DNA of 64,000 bases. Origin: Craterostigma plantagineum. Its lineage: Eukaryota > Streptophyta > Magnoliopsida > Lamiales > Linderniaceae. Below, piece by piece: positions 42,755 through 53,366 of the stretch; within the stretch, counting starts at the first letter, position 1, and each line of letters begins with the position of its first letter. The translations under genes and the position numbers were made by a program. The stretch is from assembly GCA_027422505.1 (NCBI GenBank), contig JAPQWV010000670.1:124001-188000 (forward strand), written 5' to 3'. Under the pieces are notes generated by a model. That model was given only the letters and a program-made list of their open reading frames with translations. It was not told the origin of the DNA and did not search any database.

Positions 42755-43105
42755 TGTCAGGTCCTAGTTAATCAACTCTATGATCCTAGACATGAATTCT
42801 AAGGTTATCGATTAGAATTAATGAGAAATGAATTTCGAGCGAAAACCTTCGTTGAGAGCTCGAGAGAGAATTTCACTTAGAGTGAGAAGATTTCTTGTGT
42901 TTCTCTCTCTAGAAATCGAATTGCAAGCCTTTCGGATCAATTTCTAAAATCTTCTCATTAAGCACTATGTTTGTACATCTATTTATACCAAACATACTTG
43001 GTAAAAATAACATATTAAGTCCTAAACTAAGGACAAATACAATAAAAGCCTCAATCTACGAGGACAGCTAATAAATCAAAGCACAATTAGAATCGATCTT
43101 CTACA
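42755..43105 (-). repeat. Copia A 5' LTR
   Basis: TGTCAGGTCC ... GATCTTCTACA, 351 bp, collinear with 20,619-20,969 with roughly 25 differences by eye. The T-to-C change in the third-fourth base alters the TGTTA edge to TGTCA. Confidence 0.92.
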
Positions 43106-44047
43106 AAAATATTTATATAAAATTTTTCGCAATTCCCATAACTATTCCCTTTAACAAAAACTGCGTACATCCGGTCTAATTCCTTTCACAATAATGTACA
43201 TATATGTACCTACCATACGAGTCACAAAATGCAATAGTCTAAATCATTTCTATTCTATATGCTAACGATGAACAGGAGGGACCAAGAGGAGAGCGTAGCC
43301 GGCCAACATTGAATCCATGCTTATGAAGATGCGTTCTACGTATGCAGCCTGCTAATTATCTACGCAACTGTGAAGACAATAATTCAGAGTATGATCGCAA
43401 CATGTTATCTAGTAACGTACAGGTAATAAAATAAACGGTAATCCACCCATTTCTGTAAATACTATAGCCATTTCAGATCACGAAATCATCGTTCACATAA
43501 CCGTCATTCATAAGATCCGTAGATCGCATGCCATTCTATATGTCCATTTATTTTGATACTCTAGTTCTGTACTGTCCGCAGTCGGCGCCCATGCATGGGA
43601 CTCTGTAACCATTCCGTAATCACACGATTTGTAGGGATACATATGTGCGTGTACAGGAGTCTGTAAAATCCCCCGGTTTGTAGGGATGTATGCCACAGAA
43701 TCCGTATCATACCATCGATAGTCGTAGCAGTCATAACGGTTTCTCCCTTCATTTTTATATACGCAATACTATACAAATGCCTTATATGACATAGGAATCA
43801 TATGAGAACACGTAACAGTCATATAATTTACGCGGATGACAAATAGCACATATATCACGTATTAATCAATTATTTCATATAAAACACATAAGCACATAAG
43901 AGCGTTTCTTTCAGGTACTATAGGAGCATAAACAAGTCTTAGAACGTCGTTCGGCTTGATTTTAAGCCATCAACAAAGATTTTGTTATTCAAACCAAGAG
44001 TAGAAATTACAAACACCACCAACTTTGGTGTTTACACTCAAGTCTAA
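43106..44047. other. Flank of copia A, possible old gypsy LTR
   Basis: There is no gene. The left part (aaaatatttatataaaatttttcgcaattcccata) and the order of features towards 43,850-43,900 (cacgtattaatcaattattt, aaaacacataagcacataag) resemble degenerate gypsy LTRs in this window. At 43,500-43,740 imperfect repeats of 'tttgtagggatacat' or 'tttgtagggatgtat' and 'gactctgtaa' occur. At 43,911-43,939 a 29-bp sequence is the exact inverse complement of 41,792-41,820. Confidence 0.4.
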
Positions 44048-44815
44048 TTCGCTCTTCATAGATTGTTCGAAGATGGCTAGTGTAACTCAGAAATATGTAA
44101 TTTAAAGAAACTGAAAACGACAGGCATGCATAATCAAGCTTGGACCTCACGTACCCTTCAAATCGCATGGCTCGGTTGTTCATTTATAAAAACGTTATCA
44201 TGACTTTGTAAGTTTCAATCTGGGCCTTCTATTTCTATTTTCTTATGCGTTAGATGGTACAGTCATTTCCAACTTGAGTAATCAAAAGACTTCGTAAAAT
44301 TTCTCGTCAGTGGAATCGATTGCTTCAACCTTTATAGCCCATTTGTATGCCTCCAAAGCTAAGACAAAATCATTCCATTTCATTATCATTACTTCGAACA
44401 AACGACCAATATTAGTTCATCGAATCATAAGTCCAATCATGTTCAAGAGAGCTCTAAAGTAGTTGTACATTTAATGGATATATTAGAAATAGTAAATGTT
44501 GAAGTTTGGAGCATTTTACAATCTAAAAGTAGGGCAAGATTTGTCCTGTCAATTGGAGAGCAAAATTCTTATCTCTTTTTTTTTTAAATAAATATGCTTA
44601 TATTTCAATACATATGAATGTCTGAACATAGCAGATCGGCCATTTCTTGGAATGGTGGGGAACGTCACTCGCCATTAACTCCAAGGGTCCATTACAATTA
44701 CGTCGAACAAGGTTTCCACATCGAGCGAACTTCAGGCAATCCTCGAGTATGCTCCCCATCGTAGAGCAACCCGTGATATGCTGATTGAGTTTTGTGATAA
44801 TGTTAGCGCAATATC
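44048..44815 (-). repeat. 768-bp duplicated segment, copy 2
   Basis: Partner of 40,619-41,386. Here the LINE part continues past the end of the duplication to 45,989. This location therefore looks like the source for the LINE half of the segment, and the copy inside copia A the derivative. Confidence 0.85.
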
Positions 44816-45989
44816 CTTCAATCACGACCTTCCGCCATTGATTCAGCCGTGCAACCACAAGTGCCCATCTTGCTCCCATCCCCTCGATAACCTCATGATC
44901 AAACTCTCCCAAGAAGAACTTCGTCCACCACCCAACGCGCGCTCCTTCAGAGTTCCTTGCAATCACGCGGAGCAGCCCCGTGACGTGCTTTATGAATTGC
45001 CCTATCGAAGTTAAGCTTGATCACGATGCGGTCAGTACATCGCTAGGAGGTAGAATTACTAACATTCTAACATCCTGAGCCGGTAGACCTTCAATAGCCA
45101 TAGTAGGACCCAAAATACCATCTTCTGTTCTAGACAGTACACTGCCCAGCGACACAAATACTTCGTCCATAACACATTTATTACAAGCCTGCCATATAGC
45201 CCAGCATGTCGAAAGAAGGATGTCAAACTCGAACGCGTCTAATCGATCATGTAAGGCCTTCAGCCAATCCATAGCTGACATACCCTAGCTACGTATCATG
45301 CGAGAGGAAAATCCCACGGCTTTCCAAATTGACTTCACTGTTGGGAACTCCGTTAAATATGTCTATCATCTTCCCGTGGGGCACCATATTTTCGACCCTG
45401 GTGTAGACATTTTCGGGAGACCAGGTTCGCAGCCGTTGGTAGCGCATTCATACACAATCGCCAAACAAACACTTTAACTTTGGGTAGAACATTCGCATTC
45501 CAGAGAAAACGCCATTAATTCTGCGTCGAGAGCTCGCTTGGCCTCTTTGAACCATGTCCCTAGCCATGTAGTATGCCGACTTCACCGTGAAAGAACCATG
45601 CTTCGTCTTATGCCAAACTAGCTTGTCTAGCGCATCAGTCAGGCTTAAAGGACACCCAAGATCAAGTCCGCATCGATAGGTAAAACTAGGGATCTAAGTA
45701 AAGTAGAAGATCAACTCCTCGTCGGTGAGGAACGAAGGTCAGCAACCTTCATATTCTCGAGTTGAGCACATACCGGGCTTACTACTTTAAACGACCACGG
45801 TCGATGAAGCCAAGGGTCGGTCCATATATTAATTTCGCGGCCACTACCTATCCGCTATCGAGTCCCCACCTGAATAACACATCACGCCGAATGTATAGGG
45901 AAATATATAGCTCGGCAGGTTGCAGAGGGTTTCGAGCCTAGGCCAGCCTCCAAGACGGTCCCGTTATGGAAATATTTAGCTTTTAAGAC
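44575..45989 (-). pseudogene. LINE ORF2 3' part (zf-RVT and RNase H), interrupted by copia B
   Basis: The T-run at 44,575-44,585 is the A-tail of a minus-strand LINE. In protein order from the right: WRIGSGREINIWTDPWL-like sequence (near 45,830; the RT-distal GxxWxIGxG...IxIWxDPWL motif), WHKTKHGSFTVKSAYYMARD (45,550-45,620; zf-RVT lead-in), a degenerate zf-RVT, STCWAIWQACNKCVMDEVF (45,150-45,210), then the RNase H-like domain VIARNSEGARVGWWTKFFLG, EVIEGMGARWALVVARLNQW and KVVIEGYCANIITKLNQHIT. Several stops and frame changes are present. The RNase H domain makes this a different LINE type from the one at 25-32 kb. The upstream part is cut by the copia B LTR at 45,990. Confidence 0.85.
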
Positions 45990-46339
45990 TGTTAGGTCCT
46001 ACGATTAACAACTCTAAGATCCTAGGCAAGAATTCAAAGTAATTCGTTGATAATGATAATCAATAAGATTCGATCGAAAACTCATTTGAAGAACGAGAGA
46101 GAGAATTCGATTAGAGTGAGAAAGTTACTGTTGTTTCTCTCTCTAGAAATTGAATTGCAAGCCTTTCGGATCAATCTTCAAAACTTTCTATATTCGGCTC
46201 AATAGATTTACATGTATTTATACCAAACAAACTTGGTATAAATATCAAACTAGTCCTAATCTAAGGACTACTACACAAAACGCCCCTAATTTACAAGGAC
46301 AACTAATAATATTAAGCACAATTAAATGTATACTCTACA
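45990..46339 (-). repeat. Copia B 3' LTR
   Basis: TGTTAGGTCC ... TACTCTACA, 350 bp. It aligns end to end with both copia A LTRs and carries the same TATA-like 'tatttataccaaac' block. It is inserted in LINE ORF2. Confidence 0.92.
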
Positions 46340-49300
46340 ATCTCCCCCTTTGTGCTTGACTGCATTTCCGCGCCGTTTGTCCTCGTCGGGCGTAATACGA
46401 TCTGCGCAAGCCCATCGCATACTCGTAGTTCCTCAGCGTGATCCTCAGCTCCAGTCACTCCTTGATATCTTCAAGCAATTCCATTAGGAGCGGCTGTTCT
46501 CTCACGAACCTGTGGATCCTCAGCATAGTGTCTCTATTGATTTCTTCCAACCTCTGCTCGATATTCCTCCTGATGACCTTGAGCGTCCCATCACAAAACT
46601 TGTTGAATTCAGTCTTCAGCATCAACCTATTCTTCTTTGCTATTGGATTGTGGTAGGTGATGCCTAGGACTGAGCTGATATGCACGTGATTGCTGGGGAG
46701 CCCTTCGATCTCAGGTCCTTTGTTGAGCGGAGCGGTCATGTTGACCTTCTTCATGTTGCTCTCCAGAGCCATCTAAAGGTCGTGTGCGGCATAGTACTTG
46801 ACTTGGCACATCATGAACCGGTAGAGACCCTCGAGTCCTTCTTTCTTGATGAAGCCTTGAGGACCTTTGTATTTTACCACATATAGCTGATATAAGTTGT
46901 AAACTTCTTCAGCAGGGATGTACGGTAGGTCGCTCTCGCTTAGATCCTCTCGAGTTCTATCTACGCGCTCAATGGTGTAATGAGGTGTTGGAAGTCCTCC
47001 TTTGTCACAGTAGACGTTGAGTAGTTGGCTTATTGGAGAGAGAGTCTTATAATGGCACTTGGCTTGTGCCTTAGTCATCCCCAGCCCTATATTAGGTCCT
47101 AGTTTGGTCAGCATCCAGAGGTAGGTCATCCTCTTCTGCTGATCCCAATGAGAGATCCCTCTAAGCTCGAACTCGTTCGGCTTCTTCACTCTGTCCGGAG
47201 ACCTCCAAATGTTCTCACGAACTTCTTCTGGGAAGGGGATTTCTATTCGGATGTTCTCCTATGGCGTGTCATCCGAACGGTCCCTGGCGTTAGCCTTGTA
47301 GAGTGAACCGCCCGTTGAGCGATTAACTCTGGTAGCCTTGGGATATCTTGTTCGTAGTCTTCACCTTCCTGAAGCTCGTCGTCTTCTATGATTACGAGGT
47401 CTATAGATGCTTGTTGTAGAAAGCGCCGAACGTCGTGAAGCCGTCGTCTTTGATGCTCCTCGGGCATGGTATGGGTCATCCACTGTCCTTCGAAGATATA
47501 CTTGTCTAGGACCTCGTGTGGGTTGACGCCATGTCCAGAGGGTCCCGGTTGGTCTGGAGCGACAGAGGGAGTGGCTTGGGTAGCTGCTAGAGCTACAAGC
47601 ATCGCAGCACTTGCTTCTTCTTCCGGAAGCAAGGGGCTTGAGTAGATCGGTGGTGTGGGCGGAGGCGTCCTGAGGTGAAAGGTTGGTGGGTCGATGTGGG
47701 CGATGCGGTGCGTGGTGTTGGTAGTTTGGGTTTGGGTGGTTTGTGTTTGGGTTTGGTGGGTAGTATGGATTTCACCAGCTCCAGCGCTTGTCTGCGTAGC
47801 GCCCGAGCCTTGTCCTTGGCCAGTTGTAGAGGTCCTTGGCCTCTTCTCCCCCTCATGATGGTCCTGATCGTCAGGATCGTCATGTCTGCGGCGGGAGTGG
47901 GAGCTTTGGCCTCGGCATGATTGGGTAGGTGGCTCAGGATGGTCTACAAGTCGCCTATAGAGGGACTCTTCCTGAGGCGACCGTATGGTAAGACCGATGA
48001 GGCGGGCCAGAAGGATGTCATGGAGCTTGGTGATTGGGATAGTGTATGGGTTGATTTGGATGGAAGAGTGTTGTAGAGGGTCGGTGGATGTGGGTTGTGG
48101 AGGTGTGAGGTTGGGTTGTGACGAGGTGCCTTCAGAGACAGGTGCTTTCCCGGTATCTCTTCGGGATGTCTCGAGTGCTTGGAGTACTCTCTCCGTGATT
48201 TTGTCTTCCATAGACTGTACAACGGCAGAGAGAGCGGCCTGGAACTGCTCGTTCGTCACAAAGGGTGCGGTCGCCTCCTTGGATGGACCAAGACGACTGA
48301 TGTCACCTGTTATCAACCCTTGAGTAGACACCGACTCTTCAGGTTGGCTCACAATCACTTGAGGTTGTGACTGTATGAGACTTCCACCCAATCCTTGAGT
48401 CGAATCTTGAAGATTCAGCTCTATGGGCGTTGTGGCAGGCTCGGGTTGCGCCTGCGATCCAGACACCACGGGAGTAGGTTGCGGCTCAAGATTGAGCGAA
48501 GAAGTGCCAGCAACACTTGCAGATTTTCTCATTCCAGTATCAGGGTATCTCAGTAGCCACGACGTCTATCAGGGTATCATCTACGTCGGGCATTGGCTCT
48601 TCGACCAATGTTGGCTCATGTGCTAGCTCCTGAGCGACATCATCAATCATCGCGTCCTCAGGGCTTAGCTGTCGTTGTTGTTGTTGAGGGCTAGCTCCAA
48701 GCATTGTCGGGGGCCCTCGAATCATTTCGTCGGTGAGATTCCTGTCCCGGCAGTATAGCTTGTAGACGTCTCCGTTGGGGTCCGCGAGACGAAGAAGCTC
48801 GAATGAGATCGGCATCGACGGTTGGTCTAGGTCCGTGAGCCGTGGGTTGTGGAAGAACTTAAGCCTTGGTGGTTGGTAATTTCCGCCAGGAGGCAGAGTA
48901 GGGATTGTCTGGTGCAGCGCCATGATCTCCCTGATGATGACGTTGAACCACCGAGCATAAGGCACGTTCTTTGATCGCCGGTTCTCCTTCTGCCGAATCT
49001 GGTGTGCGAGGTCGTTCCAGATCAGCTGAGTGTAGTCATAATTTCTTGAGAAGGCGATGCCGTGGAAGATCCTCAAAATATTGCTGTTGCCCTTATCGAT
49101 CCTGCGTGCTTGGGCGACATACACTTATTCACTATTCCGAATAGTGTCTTCCACGGGTGTGGGATTCCGCTGCTCTGGACCTGAGCTAATCTTGTGAGCG
49201 GCGGTTGGTATCCCATGTGCAAGAAGTCCTGAATCATCTCAGCATCCGATGGGAGCGGGTCGTAATTATTGCTGTGGGGCAAGTCCAGTACCATGCCGAA

Positions 49301-49585
49301 CTGGTTCTTGTCCATGCTGATATGCCGCGTCCCTATCCTTGTTGAGAATCTGAAGGCTCCATTGTCCACTTCTCCTTGTATGCAGCCCCAGACCTGCTGG
49401 AGATAGACCATCGGCACTGATGCGGTGACCGTTAACGCATGCCAGATGGGGTGGCCTTGTAGGATTGATACGATGATCTCGTCTGGACACCTAAACGTGC
49501 TCAGATCGAGCTGGAAGTTCGTGTCTTGAACCTTTAGGTAAAGGTTGTGATCGTAGATGTGGTTGTATTTCGGGTAGCGATCCAT
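46335..49585 (-). pseudogene. Copia B extra ORF (position of the env-like gene)
   Basis: It runs from ATG at 49,585 (MDRYPKYNHIYDHNLYLKVQ) to TAG at 46,335-46,337, about 1,083 codons in five overlapping frames. N-terminal domain: DEIIVSILQGHPIWHALTVT, ASVPMVYLQQVWG, GTRHISMDKNQFGMVLDLPH, NILRIFHGIAFSRNYDYTQL and VPYARWFNVIIREIMALHQT. Centre: Gln/Thr/Pro-rich (47,590-48,500). C-terminal part: MTYLWMLTKLGPNIGLGMTK, EEVYNLYQLYVVKYKGPQGF, MKKVNMTAPLNKGPEIEGLP and a helical tail ending in QAQRGRL and stop. Breaks: frame change near 49,110, a stop at 48,540, a frame change near 47,200 and an in-frame TGA at 46,455. No membrane or enzymatic motif is seen and the function is unknown. Conservation of both ends in A and B argues it was a real gene of the family. 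Confidence 0.78.
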
Positions 49586-52500
49586 CTGAAAAATAAGATA
49601 TATAAAAGTTTATTAGTTCAATTTTATTTTCAGTCGAAATATGAATAAATTTCATCAAACTATAGTAATATTGCAAGTAATAGCATGTTCGATGAATTTT
49701 GAATTGAAATCGTATCAAATGCATAGTGTATGCTCAATTTTGAAAAATCGTAATGGCATGAATGTAATTTCGAATGAAATATATATCGCGTGAAAAATAG
49801 TTCGAAATTTCGCTAAGTGTTTAATCGAAAAAAATTGTCACTGTTCATGCCGAGAAATTTTTCGGTCGATAAAATTGATTTTCAATTTGATTTCATATGC
49901 ATTGATTTCAATTGAATGAATTCCGTCTAATTTTGCGATCGAAGAATTTTATTCGCTAATGTTAGCTACAGTGTAAAAGACTAAAAAAAAATTCTAAGTG
50001 TTGAAGTTGAAATCAGTACTGTAGCCGATCAATTTTATGATCGAGAAAAATTTCGCGTAAATTTCCGATCGAGAAATTAATTCCCAGGTAAATTTACTAT
50101 AGTAAAATTTTCTTCGATTGAATAAAATTTTTCGATTTGAAAATTTGTCGAGCGGTATGTGATTTTTGATTGTAAGAAAAAAATTTCGCTGCGATATGTT
50201 TCTATCGAGAAATTAGTCAACGAAAGACTAAGTCAATCGTAGAGAAATTTTTCGAACAAAAAAATTTAAGCGTTGAGAAATTAGTTTTTCGCTGCTAAAT
50301 TTTTTTGCGACCAAATTGAAATTAAATCGAAAATTCTATTTTGCGATAGCAAGTTTTACGCTCGATAAAATTTGCATCTATATTGTCTATTCAGTGCTTA
50401 AATTTTTCGCTTACAAAAATCCTAATTAGATTTCTCGATGGTAAATAATTTTTCGGTCAAAATCTTCTTATTTAGCGACTAAATCAGAATTTTATCGATC
50501 GAAAAACTAATTCGATACAAACAGTATCTCAGTTAAATCGGAATTCAATTAAGACTGTTTGCGATCGACAAAGTTCTTCGATGGCTTCAAACATTCAAAA
50601 GGCCAGTTTCATCCAGACTTAAATTTCAATCGAAGATTCAGATTTTCCGATGATTCATTCTACCAGATTCATAGAGAATATCGAAACTATCTTAAGTGCA
50701 GGCATTTAACTCAGATAAAGCTCAAAATCAAGCCTCAAACACTATAAAATAGTTACGGTTTTTCTCAGTTTTGAAGAACAGTCGAAATTCTAAGTCTAAA
50801 CATGCGAAAAGCTTCAAAATGCAGATGCTAATGAAGGTAAATCACACGCAAATGTTAAAAGAATCTCATTTCTACCTTAAACAGACAGTTTGGTGTTGAA
50901 AATCGAAGATTTTTGAGAAATTTAAGCTGTCTGTGAAAGTTTTTCGCGAGAGAGATTTTTTTTTTGATTAGGGTTGCGTGAGAGAAAGTTTTTCGTCTGA
51001 CAAGAAAGTGAACTTTTATTAATTTGCTGCAGATCAATGTTAGGTTTTTGCGATTGACGTTTTGCGATTAAATGGATCAGGCCCATTACTATTTGCGCTC
51101 GAGAAATTTTGATTCGAAAATTGCTTCTCAATTCAAATTTTTCGATCGCAAATTATCGCGGTTAATCAACAATTTTTCCCAACACTGTCTTACGATCGAG
51201 AAACTTATGATAGCGAATTATTCTTATATCCAATTTCTCGATTGTAAATGCTTCTAAAAATTTCAGATTGATCCCTATTTCAAATAAAATCACATTGTAA
51301 AGCTCCCCCTGAGAATTTTAAAATAAATGCAATTAACTCCCTGTATTTCTGTGTAGTAACGTCTAGCTTCCCTGGCAGTGATTAAAAAATCTGTACCACT
51401 TAGTGAGAAAAAAACGTTAGAAATAATGGAGTTAATTTGGTCTGTAACTAGCTCCTTTCCTTGTAGTGTCGACGTCTCACTCCTTAATTTTGTCTGAAGG
51501 AATCTGAAACGCTTAGAGAAAAACGTCAATAATATTTGGAGCTAATGCACTATTTTTATATTTGCTCCCCCTCAAATAATGCGCAAAAATTGACTAAATA
51601 TGCAAGCAAATGAAATCACTTCAATTCACGAGCATATAATATACAATTTTGCCTAGTAAGCACATATACATGGTCCCCGAAAACATGTACTAGAGGTATT
51701 GTGTGAGGGTAAGAGCAATGAAAAAAAATTTATCGCATTTAAACAATTCAGTACCAATGCAATTGAAAATTACATTTAGAATGTGCGAGAATAAAATAAA
51801 TTCGCATTTAGTCAATTCAACGCATATGAAATATAATATTTCATGTCAAGATGTGCGAAATTTTTCTTTCAAATTTTTTTTTTATAGTATGGGGTCAGAT
51901 TATTTTGCTTTGATCAATCGTCACACCTAAAATTTTACGAGACATTTGAAAGAAGAAAATGCCGTCAAGTCATGTCGTCAAACTAAAGTCCTAAGTTCAT
52001 AGACTGGTCCATTTCGACAACTCTTACTAGGTTCGCTCTAGCACTCAATTATTTTTAACTTGGGATTTTTATATTTATATCGCTCAAGTCAACACAAGCA
52101 ATTTTAAGTCAATTTACCTGTGATCGAGGCATTTTCAGTCATTTCACCTAAGCGAGATACCGTCGATTGGAATCAAAGGGTTGTAAGGATTTTAGTTTGG
52201 CTAGGACTTAGAAGGGAAGGAATTTAGAGGAAATTGAGCTTATCTCTTCGTCATCTTCCATTTCTACGTCCGTCTCCTTTTGTTTTTCGGCGTCTTCTCT
52301 TCTTTTTTTTTGATCTTTTCTCCCTCCTTTTCTTTTAAGAATTATCCTTTTTATGCAAGCTGAGCTCCGCTTCTCCACGAGGCTGTAGGAGATTATCGTA
52401 GGCGAAGTTTTTCTTGTTGGTTCTCGGGCCGATACCGTGCTCCTCTTCTCTTAATCCCTAGAGAGGTTTCAGAGATTACTATTTGGAAAAGTTCACGGTT

Positions 52501-53366
52501 ATGTAATTCGTACCCGAGGCTGCGCTCCTCTTCTCGTTTCCCGATATAATACCGGATTATCGTTGGAGAAGTTCACTTCGTGGTGCTCCTCTTCCAGCCG
52601 TTCTGACGAGCGTACGAGATTATCGCTGGAGAAGTTCACAGCAGGATCCATGCCACCTTCTAAGAGATAGTCGGAAGGCAGGTTCCTTTGGTCTGATTTT
52701 TGCACGTTGAGCAATGCCTTCTTTTGTTATCATCCTCCTTATTTTCTCCCCCTCCTTTTTTCGTTTGAATAAACCATCCGAAGAGTATAGAATACGGTTG
52801 AAGGCTGGGAATGGGATTCAAAGGAAGAAAAGGACGTCGGAGAAGGCTCAAATTGGATGACTAAGGGCTAATGAGTAAGAGGGAAAAAAATTTTATAAGG
52901 CTGATTGAGGATTAACCTAAGCGCCCTTATCATTTTCCTAACGATCTGAGGCAAGGTGAGTATGAAGCCAAGTATCACTAGTTAAGACAAGCAATTGATG
53001 TGTGACTCACTCGAGAAATAGATCCAAGGAAAGAAATGATCAAGGCTTGAGATCTCTCGTATGTATAGTGGCTTTGTGTCTAGTGGAGCAACCTAATGAC
53101 CTTTAGACACAAGAATGCGACTTAGACTGACAAAATTAAGTAATTAAATCGATCACATGCCGGGATAAAATTCTAAGTGACTTTAGATCAAAGCATCCTA
53201 AAGAATTTCTTCATCCCCCTATAGTATAGGTATATGTATAGTATTTTTATATGTATTAAAATTTTTATTTATTTATTTATTAAATTCACGCAAGATAAGG
53301 CATATAAGCAAAGAAAACACATAGCATAGAACATTTTGTAGCACAAAAGATCAGGTAAAGCACGTA
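49586..53366 (-). other. Copia B non-coding spacer between pol and the extra ORF
   Basis: About 3.8 kb without a recognised gene. It is very AT-rich, dense in gatcgagaaa and aaatttttcg words between 49,850 and 51,260. Imperfect ~70-bp repeats containing gattatc and gaagttcac occur at 52,380-52,640. It is collinear with the spacer in copy A once the LINE is removed. Retained length and order in both copies suggest a structural or regulatory role or simply shared descent. Confidence 0.75.

Larger units (their letters stand above)
20619..43105 (-). mobile_element. Ty1/copia element, copy A, with nested LINE insertions
   Basis: Two 351-bp LTRs (20,619-20,969 and 42,755-43,105), a tRNA-iMet primer site beside the right LTR and a polypurine tract beside the left one define a minus-strand element. 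In element order it has 5' LTR, leader, gag region (replaced by unrelated repeats), protease, integrase, reverse transcriptase and RNase H, a ~3.8-kb non-coding spacer, an extra ORF, and the 3' LTR. Subtracting the LINE insertions leaves roughly 13 kb. A copia with an extra ORF after pol is the arrangement known from Sirevirus-type elements, but I cannot confirm that lineage. The LTRs differ at roughly 25 positions. The flanks (ggttt on the left, aaaat on the right) do not form a target duplication. Confidence 0.8.

Noticed and set aside
43500..43800. Minus-strand ORFs of 62-71 codons at 43,508-43,776 as genes
   Set aside because: They arise from imperfect 'tttgtagggat' repeats; no motif and no partner elsewhere.
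46335..49585. Calling the copia extra ORF a true envelope gene
   Set aside because: Position alone suggests env-like; I saw no signal peptide, transmembrane helix or fusion-type motif, so only the neutral description is kept.
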